Origin: JBAXXL01 sp037127915
Lineage (GTDB): Bacteria; Bacteroidota; Ignavibacteria; Kapaibacteriales; UBA2268
Reading direction: 5' to 3'
NCBI GenBank assembly: GCA_037127915.1
Contig: JBAXXL010000004.1
Span: 66,287 to 130,286 of the forward strand
Length of the DNA: 64,000 nucleotides
Position numbers and translations under genes: made by a program. Positions 9,294-17,796 of the stretch are shown in pieces (position 1 is the stretch's first letter; each line of letters opens with the position of its first letter). The notes beneath the pieces are model-generated. The model was given only the letters and a program-made list of their open reading frames with translations, did not search any database and had not been told where the DNA came from.

Positions 9294-10358
9294 ATGAATA
9301 ACTTACTGAAATCCGATAAAAACGATATGTTTTCGATTCTAAAAGATTATCCGAACGATATCCAAAAAGCCCGGAAAATGTATGATAATCCTGAAATAGG
9401 CGATATCAAAGATTTTCAAAGTATAGTAATTTGCGGTATGGGCGGTTCGGCTATAGCCGGCGAAATAGTCGGTTCGCTAATTAATTATCATACAGAAGGT
9501 ACGCCAAATCAGCCAACGGTGTTTATAAACCGTGAATATACATTACCTCACTTTGTAAATGAAAATACGTTGGTGATTTTAAGCTCATATTCGGGTAATA
9601 CAGAAGAAACATTATTTTCAGCTTTAGAAGCGGTCCAATTAACGAAAAAAATAATTGTCATCACAACCGGTGGTGAACTGGGAAATTTTGCGCAAAAGAA
9701 TAATTTACCTGTAATTGAATTGCCTGTTGGATTCCAACCGCGCTGTGCTTTGGTTTATGCTTTGATTGCGTTATTAAATATAATAGCCAAATTGGGTATT
9801 TCAATTCAAAAAGCGGGTTTGGATAAATATTTGGATAAAATAGAAAAGAACGCCACGGAAAAAATGGCTGTTTATTCAGATATAAATGATGATAATATAG
9901 CTCTTCAAATCGCTCGCAAGCTTCAAAACAAAATCCCGGTTATATACTCCGAAGGCAAATACTTGGGCGCAATTTCTCTGCGCTGGCGTCAGCAAATTCA
10001 CGAAAACGCTAAGCAAATCTGCTTCGGAAATACGCTACCCGAAATGAACCATAACGAGATTAACAGCTGGAATTTTCCTAAGCAGTTAATCGCGCAAAGC
10101 CAAGTAGTTTTTCTACGCGACGAGCATATAGAAAACAAACGGATGGGACTGCGATTTACAGCTTTCACTAAAATTTTGAATGATGAACATATTGAACTGA
10201 TTCAAATTTCTCCCGAAGGCGATTCGCTATTAGAGCGTCTATTCGATTTGATCTATCTTGGCGATTGGGTAAGCTATTACTTAGCAATGCTCAACGAAAC
10301 CGACCCGACGGATATTCCTTTTATCCTGTATTTAAAGGATTATTTGGGAAAGAATTAA
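9294..10358 (+). CDS. Bifunctional phosphoglucose/phosphomannose isomerase
   Basis: 354 residues, cytoplasmic. It interconverts glucose-6-P or mannose-6-P with fructose-6-P. Two SIS (sugar isomerase) subdomains are visible: CGMGGSAIAGEIVGSL with LSSYSGNTEETL in the first, and the second with PVIYSEGKY and the motif HENAKQICFGNTLPEMNHNE. This is the archaeal-type bifunctional family rather than the classical Pgi. The gene is intact. Its last 75 bp occur again, with only silent changes apart from one codon, at 11049-11123, behind a DUF1016 remnant (see findings). A mannose-1-phosphate guanylyltransferase relative lies elsewhere in the window and could use its product after mutase action. Confidence 0.92.
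   Translation: MNNLLKSDKNDMFSILKDYPNDIQKARKMYDNPEIGDIKDFQSIVICGMGGSAIAGEIVGSLINYHTEGTPNQPTVFINREYTLPHFVNENTLVILSSYSGNTEETLFSALEAVQLTKKIIVITTGGELGNFAQKNNLPVIELPVGFQPRCALVYALIALLNIIAKLGISIQKAGLDKYLDKIEKNATEKMAVYSDINDDNIALQIARKLQNKIPVIYSEGKYLGAISLRWRQQIHENAKQICFGNTLPEMNHNEINSWNFPKQLIAQSQVVFLRDEHIENKRMGLRFTAFTKILNDEHIELIQISPEGDSLLERLFDLIYLGDWVSYYLAMLNETDPTDIPFILYLKDYLGKN
10284..10358 (+). repeat. Direct repeat, copy 1 (3' end of isomerase gene)
   Basis: A 75-bp segment from gcaatgctc to the stop codon. It matches 11049-11123 at 67 of 75 positions by eye. After the first four codons every difference is a silent third-position change, including TAA versus TAG. Confidence 0.9.
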
Positions 10359-10616
10359 TACGGCCTATTTATCGTTCCCAAGCTCCTGCTTGGGAACGGC
10401 TTGGCCAATAATTGAATATCTAAACCTTCAGAAGGGATGGAACCGCAGACCTGAAAACGTTTGTAGAAAAAATAATGGACCGAAAGATTTTTGACCAGGG
10501 AAAAACTCACAGACTTATTAGAAACAAAACTGCTACGTTCAGAGCAGTTTTATCCAAGTTCTTGCGCAAATCACTTATTATGTGTTTTATAAATATCATT
10601 TTTTTGGTTTATAGAT
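10359..10616. other. Gene-free junction region behind the isomerase gene
   Basis: About 260 bp between the isomerase stop and the DUF1016 remnant. It holds one palindrome (10373-10398) and a stretch containing ccttcagaagggatggaac, which resembles short elements at 18741-18809. No coding frame is recognised. Confidence 0.5.
10373..10398. repeat. Palindromic element (11-bp perfect stem)
   Basis: cgttcccaagc and gcttgggaacg pair perfectly around a 4-nt loop. No T-run follows, so it looks like a dispersed palindromic repeat and not a terminator. Confidence 0.7.
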
Positions 10617-11123
10617 ATGATTGATTTAGAAGAATCCACACCCCAATTGTATAGTGATGTTTGCCAAATTATTGATGGTACCCGCACTCGTATTGCAACC
10701 ACTCTTAATGCCGAAATTTGTATGCTTCACTGGCATATTGGCAAACGCATTAAAGAAGATGTGCTGTATAACAAACGGGCGGAATATGGCAAAGAAATTT
10801 TAAAAAACTTATCTGTTTTGCTTACCTAAAAGTATGGCAAGGGTTGGGGTTACGAAAAACTCAAACATTGTGTACGCAGTGCGTACCTTTTTACGGAAGA
10901 ACAGATTGTGTACGCAGTGCGTACACAATTGACTTGGACACATCTTCGGTCGCTTATGGGTGTCGACGACGAACTGAAACGCTCGTTTTACTTCGAAATG
11001 GCTCGTTTGGAACACTGGGATACCCGCACGCTTGATAAAAAAATTGATGCAATGCTCTATGAAACCGACCCAACAGATATTCCTTTTATTCTGTACTTGA
11101 AGGATTATTTGGGAAAGAATTAG
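10617..11123 (+). pseudogene. DUF1016/YhcG-type nuclease remnant, in-frame stop, C terminus replaced by isomerase tail
   Basis: One frame runs from ATG 10617 to TAG 11121-11123 with a single in-frame TAA at 10827-10829. Before the stop the product reads as a DUF1016 N-terminal domain (LHWHIGKRIKEDVL, RAEYGKEILKNLS, LLT). After the stop it continues in the same frame with the expected family sequence (KYGKGWGYEKLK, QLTWTHLRSL, KRSFYFEMARLEHW, TLDKKIDAMLYE). The PDDEXK nuclease domain that should follow is absent. The frame instead enters a copy of the isomerase C terminus (ETDPTDIPFILYLKDYLGKN). DUF1016 proteins are putative nucleases often found near restriction or toxin loci. This copy is very likely inactive. 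Confidence 0.85.
11049..11123 (+). repeat. Direct repeat, copy 2 (duplicated isomerase 3' end)
   Basis: The partner of 10284-10358. It is fused in frame to the DUF1016 remnant at the shared 9-bp sequence gcaatgctc. Confidence 0.9.
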
Positions 11124-11131
11124 GAACAGTA

Positions 11132-11164
11132 AACCTTCGGAAGGTTTCGAACCTTCCGAAGGTT
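11132..11164. repeat. Palindromic element (15-bp perfect stem)
   Basis: aaccttcggaaggtt (11132-11146) and aaccttccgaaggtt (11150-11164) pair around a 3-nt loop. The same core forms the terminator at 45070-45107, so it is a recurring motif. Confidence 0.8.
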
Positions 11165-11169
11165 GCGAA

Positions 11170-11210
11170 AATAAAACAGGGATAGACCAAAAATCTATCC
11201 CTGTTTTATT
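11170..11210. terminator. Strong bidirectional hairpin
   Basis: A 16-bp perfect stem, aataaaacagggatag (11170-11185) and ctatccctgttttatt (11195-11210), with a 9-nt loop. T-rich ends occur on both strands. It would end transcripts from the DUF1016 remnant. Confidence 0.8.
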
Positions 11211-11236
11211 AGCTCTGAATGAGCTGAATCTCAATA

Positions 11237-11257
11237 ACCGCGGGTGAAACCCGTGGT
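11237..11257. repeat. Small palindrome
   Basis: accgcgggt and acccgtggt pair with one G-T wobble around gaa. It is part of the palindrome-rich strip 11130-11350. Confidence 0.6.
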
Positions 11258-11310
11258 AGAACTGCTCGTGGCATTTGTACAGATTTAGAAATTCCAACGA
11301 GTCATATAAA

Positions 11311-11347
11311 ACATATGTCCAGCACCTTGGAGTTGTTGGACATATGT
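11311..11347. repeat. Palindrome downstream of the LamG/FISUMP gene
   Basis: acatatgtcca and tggacatatgt form an 11-bp stem with partial inner pairing. It resembles the ahcY terminator stem at 47941-47970 (gtccaa...ttggac). It may weakly terminate the minus-strand gene that ends at 11373. Confidence 0.6.
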
Positions 11348-11372
11348 TGTGATAGAAATTCATAACAATTAC

Positions 11373-14300
11373 TTAATCCTTAATACATCGAACCGAATTA
11401 CCATCTTTTTTATTAGCTCCACCACTGCTAGCTACTCCATTTTGATTATAGTTTAAACTTCTTGCATTTCCATTTGTAGCATTGAGTTCAGTAGCTGACC
11501 ACCAGGAACCGAAATAACCAATTAGGTCAAATTTACCATCATAAATACGGTAACCGCCTGGTAGTCCTGTAAAACCACTTGTATTTGTTGCTCCAGTATT
11601 TGGACTTTTCCAATGTGAATTGCCACTTTCTTTCATTTTCCCTCCAGCAGCATTATCACCACCTAAGAAATTAGATAAATTATTAAATTCTGAATTTGTA
11701 GGTATATGCCAGCCCATTGGGGCCAAACCACGTGGATCGATTACTGCATACCAATTATAAAGTTTTCCATAAGTTGTAGCATTATTTGGATCGTTATTAT
11801 AATAACACCACGCACCCGTTGTTAAATTTGCCCACGCTGTGGGATCTGTTACTTGCGGTATTGGGTCGCCATTGCGGTAAGTTGAAACATCAAGATTTTT
11901 CTTCATCCATTCCTGTGCACCAATTACTACTGATTCGTAGTTTGGTATTATTGAGGAATTCTCATTATATAATGCACTAATTTCTGAATCAGATAATGCA
12001 TTATTATAAATACGAATATCATCCATTAATCCATTATACCAAACTCCTGCACTAGGATTAGCAGCATATCCAAAATATAGACTACCAGAATTGTTTGTTT
12101 GAGAACCTTGATAATTATTTAAAATATATTTTTTATTGTCAATGTATAATGATGAATTATTGCCATCCCAGACCCAAGCAATATGATACCATTTTTTAGA
12201 ATTCAAAGTAGCTAGCTTTGGTTTAGAAACATTATTCGTAGTGTTTATTACTAAATTCCACCCATCGGTTTTATGTGTGGCAATACCATAAATAGGTGAT
12301 TTAATCTTGTCACCTTTAAAAAGGAAAGGTGCCCATTCACCACCCCACCAATTATTAATATTTACCCAGAACGACATTGTGAAAGCTGATGTTAATTGTA
12401 GTGAACTTGAATTTTTTATTTCAATGTTATTCGTTACCCCATTAAAACTATATGCCTTATTATCCTGTCCAAACCGGTCTTTCACTAATGATGCTCCGTT
12501 AACTATCCCATTTTGCCCATTTCCACTTTCATCGTTTGCATTGCCATTAAAAGGATAATAAGCTACTAGCCCTTGTGTAGGGATTTGGTTGTTAGTAACC
12601 GTGAAATCTTTTGTAATTGTTGTTTGATTAAAGTTTCCATCACCAGCAGCAATATAAAATCTTAAAACGGTTCCAACGGGATATTTTGAGGTATTTACTA
12701 AGATTTCTCTTGTAATATCCTTTTGAGCATTTGATAAAGTTTCTTTAGCAATAGTTTCGTTCTTTTTTGTTGTCTGATTCTCAACAGAGATTTTCCAAAA
12801 TTGAATAGAGCTATCATCTGTTAAATGAATTTTCGCTGTAACATTACTTCCTTGAGGAATTGTTGTTTCTGTTGGTGCAGTTAATTCAACTGTTGGTTTT
12901 GTAATATCATTTGGACTATTAGTTACTTCAATATTAATTGTTTCATCAGTACGGTTTCCATATTCATCATAAACAGTCAATCGTAATTTATGATAGCCTA
13001 AAATCTTATTTGCCATCCAATTAAATTGTATATCTTTAGTTTTAATATTCTGGTCTAATAAATCCTCTGTCTGGTATGGTTTAGTATTATTATCGTTATC
13101 AACATATAAATGAGCTTTACTCAATTTTAGGTTATCAGATAAAGTTGTTGATATATTTACGTAATTTAAAGGTGCAACCTTGTTATTATTTGGAACAATG
13201 GAATTGATTTTTATTATGGGTTTTTCTAAATCTTTTGTTACGTCTGGTAAAACAAAGAAGGTAGAATACTCATTAATCCACCAGAGATCAAAGTAAATAC
13301 CTAAGAAATCCAATGAATTACACAATGCAGTTGAAAATGCAACAATTCTATTTATTACTTCTTCTGAAATTGAAATACTAAATACTTTTGCAATTACTTC
13401 TATTAACTCTTTATCGGTAGTGATTAATTTAGCTGTTTCTAAGCAAGCACCTGGTATATCATTTTTTGCTAATTTCTCCTGAATTTCAGATTTTGCAAGT
13501 ATTCTATTTGAATTAGTATAAATAAAATCTATAATTTCCTGGTACAATTCCATATTTTTTGGGTCTAACTTACCAAAATATCCTGATATTATACAATCAA
13601 TAGCGGGCATAGCCATAGATGCAACCGTTCTAAAGTAAGGGTCTAAATAAAAATTATCATTATGATCATATCCAATGATGTTATATCCAAATGCAGGTCC
13701 ACATGCCTCTATTGTAAATCCATTACTTATTTTAATATTAAGTATTTTAGGATTTTCAAATTGTTCATCTAATAAGGATCCTAATAATGAGGAATTGGCT
13801 TTTAATGGTCCTACTTGGAAAACTTCCCCAGGCAATGCATTAGTTCTTATATTAATATGTCTTTTCCTATTGTTAGTTATTTTCACTTGAACAAAACCAT
13901 CCTGATTACTATTAGCTTCGACTTTTATACCTGATTCTTCAATTGGCAATACTTTTAAGTCATTTAACAGTACGTCAAAATTCTTATTAATTTTATTTAT
14001 TTTTCTCAATATTTCAGGTTTTTTTCCTGTAATAAATTCATAAACTTTGCTTACTGCCATTTCTAAAACTGGTTTTAGTGTATCGTCCATTGTATTAGTA
14101 TATGATAGTCCTTCATTTTGAAATTGTTCAATTCTATTTGCAATCCATGATGTTTCACCTAAATTATTAATAAAGTCAACAACATTATCTTTCATACTAT
14201 CTAAAGATACACCTGCCATCATAGTGTTTAAGAAAATTATTACAGATGCAGTAGATTTGGAGTTAATATTACAGACTAAATCGGTTGTTTTAATTATGGA

Positions 14301-14822
14301 AGCACCAATAGCACTATCTTGTTGATTTTTAAGAAAAATAATTTGAGGTAAATTGTTATTTGGTATTCTGATAATGAAATCTCCATCAATCCCGATTTTA
14401 CGATTAAAGTCATTGAAACTACTGACGATAAGTTGGTCTCGGTTTATTATTAAATCCGTAACCCAGCCATTAATAATCCTTGCATCTGAGGCGTAAAAAA
14501 CAACGCTATCAATGTCCATAAGTTTTAAATTGCTTATTTCAAGAGAGGAATAAACTCTTAAGATGCCTGGTTCGCCGAATAAATCGACGATGATAATACT
14601 ATCAATGTCAGATATATAGAATTTTGATTGTAAAGAATCCTTTGTAAAGATTCTCATTAATCCGGCATTCTGACCTTTTATAAAACCGATATTTCCAATA
14701 TTAGCAATCTTATATTCTTTCGCTTGGCTTCCATCATTAAGATAGAATTTTACTATCGGGTCTATTGCATAAAGTGATAATGCACAGAAGAATACCGATA
14801 AAAGAAGTAAAGTTTTTTTCAT
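11373..14822 (-). CDS. Secreted LamG-like / FISUMP-domain protein
   Basis: 1149 residues. A signal peptide ends near SLYA. The N-terminal about 100 residues contain a short repeated motif (YKIANIGNIGF, YISDIDSIIIVD) also seen in the small T9SS gene just upstream. The middle has immunoglobulin-like beta segments with E-V-T-N-S-P and F-T-V-T-N endings. A concanavalin A/LamG-like module starts at about residue 755 (GLVAYYPFNGNANDESGNG) and ends near 958. The last about 190 residues are a FISUMP domain (WMKKNLDVSTYRNGD, YGKLYNWYAV, GWHIPT, GGYR, WWSAT, VRCIKD). There is no T9SS domain. It is probably exported by Sec and exposed on the surface; carbohydrate or protein binding is inferred from LamG. 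Confidence 0.85.
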   Translation of the reverse strand: MKKTLLLLSVFFCALSLYAIDPIVKFYLNDGSQAKEYKIANIGNIGFIKGQNAGLMRIFTKDSLQSKFYISDIDSIIIVDLFGEPGILRVYSSLEISNLKLMDIDSVVFYASDARIINGWVTDLIINRDQLIVSSFNDFNRKIGIDGDFIIRIPNNNLPQIIFLKNQQDSAIGASIIKTTDLVCNINSKSTASVIIFLNTMMAGVSLDSMKDNVVDFINNLGETSWIANRIEQFQNEGLSYTNTMDDTLKPVLEMAVSKVYEFITGKKPEILRKINKINKNFDVLLNDLKVLPIEESGIKVEANSNQDGFVQVKITNNRKRHINIRTNALPGEVFQVGPLKANSSLLGSLLDEQFENPKILNIKISNGFTIEACGPAFGYNIIGYDHNDNFYLDPYFRTVASMAMPAIDCIISGYFGKLDPKNMELYQEIIDFIYTNSNRILAKSEIQEKLAKNDIPGACLETAKLITTDKELIEVIAKVFSISISEEVINRIVAFSTALCNSLDFLGIYFDLWWINEYSTFFVLPDVTKDLEKPIIKINSIVPNNNKVAPLNYVNISTTLSDNLKLSKAHLYVDNDNNTKPYQTEDLLDQNIKTKDIQFNWMANKILGYHKLRLTVYDEYGNRTDETINIEVTNSPNDITKPTVELTAPTETTIPQGSNVTAKIHLTDDSSIQFWKISVENQTTKKNETIAKETLSNAQKDITREILVNTSKYPVGTVLRFYIAAGDGNFNQTTITKDFTVTNNQIPTQGLVAYYPFNGNANDESGNGQNGIVNGASLVKDRFGQDNKAYSFNGVTNNIEIKNSSSLQLTSAFTMSFWVNINNWWGGEWAPFLFKGDKIKSPIYGIATHKTDGWNLVINTTNNVSKPKLATLNSKKWYHIAWVWDGNNSSLYIDNKKYILNNYQGSQTNNSGSLYFGYAANPSAGVWYNGLMDDIRIYNNALSDSEISALYNENSSIIPNYESVVIGAQEWMKKNLDVSTYRNGDPIPQVTDPTAWANLTTGAWCYYNNDPNNATTYGKLYNWYAVIDPRGLAPMGWHIPTNSEFNNLSNFLGGDNAAGGKMKESGNSHWKSPNTGATNTSGFTGLPGGYRIYDGKFDLIGYFGSWWSATELNATNGNARSLNYNQNGVASSGGANKKDGNSVRCIKD

Positions 14823-14833
14823 AACGCACCTGT

Positions 14834-15292
14834 CTATTTAACCAAAATCATTTTTTTGGATTGAACTTCGCTATTAAATCGTACTTCGTAGTAGTAAACT
14901 CCGCTCTCAACCCGGTTGTTATTCTTGTCGAAGCAGTTCCAAGGCAGTGTGTTTTTACCAATTTGGCAGTTGTTACATTCTAACTTTTGAATTTGTTTTC
15001 CGCTGTTATCATAAATAATAACCGTTACATCTCCGATAGAAGCAATTTCAAACTCAATATTAGTTTGCTCTTGGAATGGATTTGGGTAATTACCGGCGAC
15101 AGACAAACCGCTATCATTTTTAGTAGATTCGTTTACGGATGTAACATTTTCAAATTTAATTGTGCGGATTTTAGAAACGGCAATTTTGTCTATTTGGTTA
15201 TTCTTCAGTTTAATAACCAATGTGTCTGTTTGCGCATCTAAACAGTAACTATATGCAAATAGCACTATAATTGCGGTTAATAGAAATTTCAT
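14834..15292 (-). CDS. Small T9SS-sorted secreted protein
   Basis: 152 residues from ATG 15292, which begins directly with a signal peptide ending near LDAQ. GAAGAGG (15298-15304, minus strand) lies 5 nt upstream. An earlier in-frame ATG at 15334 would put 14 residues before the signal and is less likely. The mature protein is a short N-terminal segment (KLKNNQIDKIAVSKIRTIKF) followed by a T9SS type A domain (GNYPNPFQEQTNIEFEI to MILVK). It is therefore almost a bare sorting domain. It lies 11 bp upstream of the LamG/FISUMP gene, probably in one operon. Function is unknown. Confidence 0.8.
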   Translation of the reverse strand: MKFLLTAIIVLFAYSYCLDAQTDTLVIKLKNNQIDKIAVSKIRTIKFENVTSVNESTKNDSGLSVAGNYPNPFQEQTNIEFEIASIGDVTVIIYDNSGKQIQKLECNNCQIGKNTLPWNCFDKNNNRVESGVYYYEVRFNSEVQSKKMILVK

Positions 15293-15297
15293 CTCAG

Positions 15298-15304
15298 CCT
15301 CTTC
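15298..15304 (-). promoter_or_regulatory. Shine-Dalgarno site deciding the 15292 start
   Basis: GAAGAGG on the minus strand lies 5 nt before ATG 15292-15290. Confidence 0.55.
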
Positions 15305-15346
15305 GAATAAATAAAAACAAAAATACTTTTTCATTTTGGCTATTGT

Positions 15347-15375
15347 AACTTATAATTCATTCAGAATTATAAGTT
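15347..15375. promoter_or_regulatory. Perfect 12-bp inverted repeat upstream of the T9SS gene pair
   Basis: aacttataattc and gaattataagtt are separated by 5 nt. It lies 55 bp upstream of the 15292 start and has no T-run after it. It could be an operator or an RNA hairpin; the sequence alone does not decide. Confidence 0.4.
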
Positions 15376-15747
15376 TAAATGTATTTTAATAAGTCACTAT
15401 GTTGACAGGCTCTAATTATTCTTATTATGTATTTATAATTAACGACTTATGCCCATCAGAAATTAATTTAAAAAAAATGTTTTAACTTTTTACATTTTTA
15501 TGGTGAAAAATTAACAATTAATTTTCATTTGTGCAAATATTTTTCCTAAAAAATGAAAATATTTCATAATTTAGGTGAAAATTTGAATTTTTTCGAAAAA
15601 TATAGTGTGTATTGTTGAGGTCAAAACCAAAATACAATTGAAATATCCACAAACCGTCTTACTTGCTATGTTAAATAATCCCTTGGCCGGATGTACAAAT
15701 ATCTACTTTTTTTTAAATGATTCTATAATTAATAGAGAGAACAAGTA

Positions 15748-17325
15748 ATGGAAAATTACCAGGCAAAAATCCTTTGGATAGACGACGAAATAGACCTGCT
15801 GAAACCTTATATTATATTATTAAAACAACGTGGATATTTTATAGAAACGGCAACCAATGGGGAAGACGCCATCGAATTGGCAAAAGCCCAGCACTTCAAT
15901 TTGATTTTTTTGGATGAGACAATGGTCGGTATGACCGGTTTGGAAACATTACCGATTCTGAAACAGATAGACCCATCCACACCAATAGTAATGGTAACAA
16001 AAAATGAAGCCGAAGCTGTAATGGAAAGCGCAATCGGCAGTAAAATTGATGATTATTTAACAAAACCAGTCAACCCTGCGCAAATTATTATGGCTTGCAA
16101 GAAATTCCTCGATAAAGGGCGGATCTCGGAAGCAAAATTCACTCAAGATTATTTCGCCGGATTCAACGAAATCTCCCGCTCTTTGAACGAGAGAATGGAT
16201 TGGGACGAATGGGTTGAATTATATAAAAAACTTACCGATTGGTCAATCGAACTTGACCGTTTATCCGAAAGCGGATTAAAACAAACTTTATTCGACCAAT
16301 GGCGCGAAGCTAACGCAGTCTTTTCGAAATATGTAGAGCGCGATTACAAAAGCTGGTTAGTAAATAATCTTGATGAAGCTGACCCCGTTCTATCGCCGCA
16401 CGTCTTAGATAAATATGTTTTACCTCTTTTGAAAGCTAACGAGAAAGTATTTTTAATCGTTGTAGATTGTATGCGCTTAGACCAATGGAAAGTAATGGCG
16501 GAAGAATTGTCGCATTTTTATTCGATTGATACAAATCACTATTGCTCAATTTTGCCGACTTCAACGCAATACGCAAGAAATTCACTATTCTCCGGTTTAT
16601 ATCCAGCTGATATCAAGAAACATTATCCGCAATGGTGGGTAGCAGAAACCAACACCGAAGAAGCGAAATTGAATGCTTACGAATGCGAAATGCTTACCGC
16701 TTGGACAGAAAGAAGAAGATTGAAACTGAAAAACGCACCGCAATATGTGAAAATATATGACACTGATTTCGGCGCAAAAATCGAACGTGAAATTGACAAT
16801 TATTCAGGTAATCAATTAACAGCAATGGTTATAAACGCGGTTGATATGATAGCTCATTCAAGAAGCGATCACGCGGTATTGAAAGAAATAGCTCCTGATG
16901 AATCGGCATACCGTTCGCTAACAAAATCTTGGTTCCATCATTCGAGTTTGTTTGGAATATTGAAGCAATTAAGCAAAAGAAAAGATTTGAAAGTAGTTAT
17001 CACAACCGACCACGGTTCAATTCGTTGTATGCGCGGCGTGAAAGTACTTGGCGATAGAGATACATCAACGAATTTGCGCTATAAATTCGGCAAGAATGTG
17101 AAAGCCGAGAGTAGATATGCTATCCAATTGGCTAATCCGGAAGAATTCAGATTGCCTTCACACGGTATAACAGTCAATAACATTATCGCAAAAGAAGATT
17201 ACTATTTTGTATATCCGACCGATTATCATCATTTTTTAAATAAGTACCGCGATAGTTTCCAACACGGAGGTATTTCGATGGACGAAATGATTATTCCTGT
17301 TGCTGTACTTAATCCGCACAAATAA
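15748..17325 (+). CDS. porX: PorX: response regulator with PglZ domain, T9SS regulator
   Basis: 525 residues. The N-terminal receiver domain has the acidic pair D12-D13, the phospho-acceptor D56 (FLDETM) and the lysine of DYLTKP. A helical linker follows. The C-terminal PglZ/alkaline-phosphatase-like domain shows its metal-site motifs VVDCMRLDQW, LPTSTQYARNS, VDMIAHSRSDH, TTDHGS and QHGG. In Bacteroidota PorX pairs with the kinase PorY and a sigma factor to control T9SS genes, and its PglZ domain is a zinc-dependent phosphodiesterase. The cognate kinase is not in the window. tsaE follows 2 bp downstream. T9SS cargo genes elsewhere in the window fit its expected regulon. Confidence 0.93.
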   Translation: MENYQAKILWIDDEIDLLKPYIILLKQRGYFIETATNGEDAIELAKAQHFNLIFLDETMVGMTGLETLPILKQIDPSTPIVMVTKNEAEAVMESAIGSKIDDYLTKPVNPAQIIMACKKFLDKGRISEAKFTQDYFAGFNEISRSLNERMDWDEWVELYKKLTDWSIELDRLSESGLKQTLFDQWREANAVFSKYVERDYKSWLVNNLDEADPVLSPHVLDKYVLPLLKANEKVFLIVVDCMRLDQWKVMAEELSHFYSIDTNHYCSILPTSTQYARNSLFSGLYPADIKKHYPQWWVAETNTEEAKLNAYECEMLTAWTERRRLKLKNAPQYVKIYDTDFGAKIEREIDNYSGNQLTAMVINAVDMIAHSRSDHAVLKEIAPDESAYRSLTKSWFHHSSLFGILKQLSKRKDLKVVITTDHGSIRCMRGVKVLGDRDTSTNLRYKFGKNVKAESRYAIQLANPEEFRLPSHGITVNNIIAKEDYYFVYPTDYHHFLNKYRDSFQHGGISMDEMIIPVAVLNPHK

Positions 17326-17327
17326 AT

Positions 17328-17774
17328 ATGCAAAAGATAAAAATCACAACTAAATCGAGTGATGATACAGTAGAGTTAGGTTATAAGTTTGCGAAGAACC
17401 TCTCCCGCGGGGATGTAGTAACATTTACCGGAGTATTGGGTGCTGGGAAGACCGAGTTTATAAAAGGACTTTGCAGGTACTTCAACGCCGAAGAACAGGT
17501 ATCGTCTCCGACATTCACAATCATTAATTACTACAGCGGTTTTGATGAACAATCCGAGCTTGAAATAGCGCATATAGACCTATACCGCATAGAAAAGCCG
17601 GAGGAACTTACCCAAATAGGTTTTGATGACTATATATATAATGTGTCAACTATAAAATTAATCGAGTGGCCTGATAAAGCGCAGGACAGATTAAAGAAAA
17701 TAGATTATAGTATAACAATAGAAATTGATGATGAACTGGTAAGCGAAAGAATAATCGAAATAGAATCGTTTTAA
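17328..17774 (+). CDS. tsaE: tRNA threonylcarbamoyladenosine biosynthesis ATPase TsaE
   Basis: 148 residues, the usual size. It is the ATPase that works with TsaB and TsaD to make t6A37 in ANN-decoding tRNAs. Walker A GVLGAGKTE is at about residues 37-45, followed by the family motifs SPTF, HIDLYRI and LIEWPDK. It starts 2 bp after porX, so the two are very likely co-transcribed. Beyond its stop lies the gene-poor repeat region. Confidence 0.94.
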   Translation: MQKIKITTKSSDDTVELGYKFAKNLSRGDVVTFTGVLGAGKTEFIKGLCRYFNAEEQVSSPTFTIINYYSGFDEQSELEIAHIDLYRIEKPEELTQIGFDDYIYNVSTIKLIEWPDKAQDRLKKIDYSITIEIDDELVSERIIEIESF

Positions 17775-17796
17775 ATTAACCTCAAAAAATGCCTTG

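Larger units (their letters stand above)
15293..15747. other. Divergent A+T-rich region between the small T9SS gene and porX
   Basis: About 450 bp with no gene. It contains a perfect 12-bp inverted repeat at 15347-15375 and a second weak inverted repeat (aaatatttt/aaaatattt) near 15535-15570. A single near-match to a DnaA box (atatccaca, near 15645) is isolated. Promoters for both neighbours must lie here, but I cannot place them with confidence. Confidence 0.45.

Noticed and set aside
10809..11363. 184-residue minus-strand frame over the DUF1016 remnant
   Set aside because: It is antisense to a clear DUF1016 sequence, runs through palindromes and has no family resemblance.
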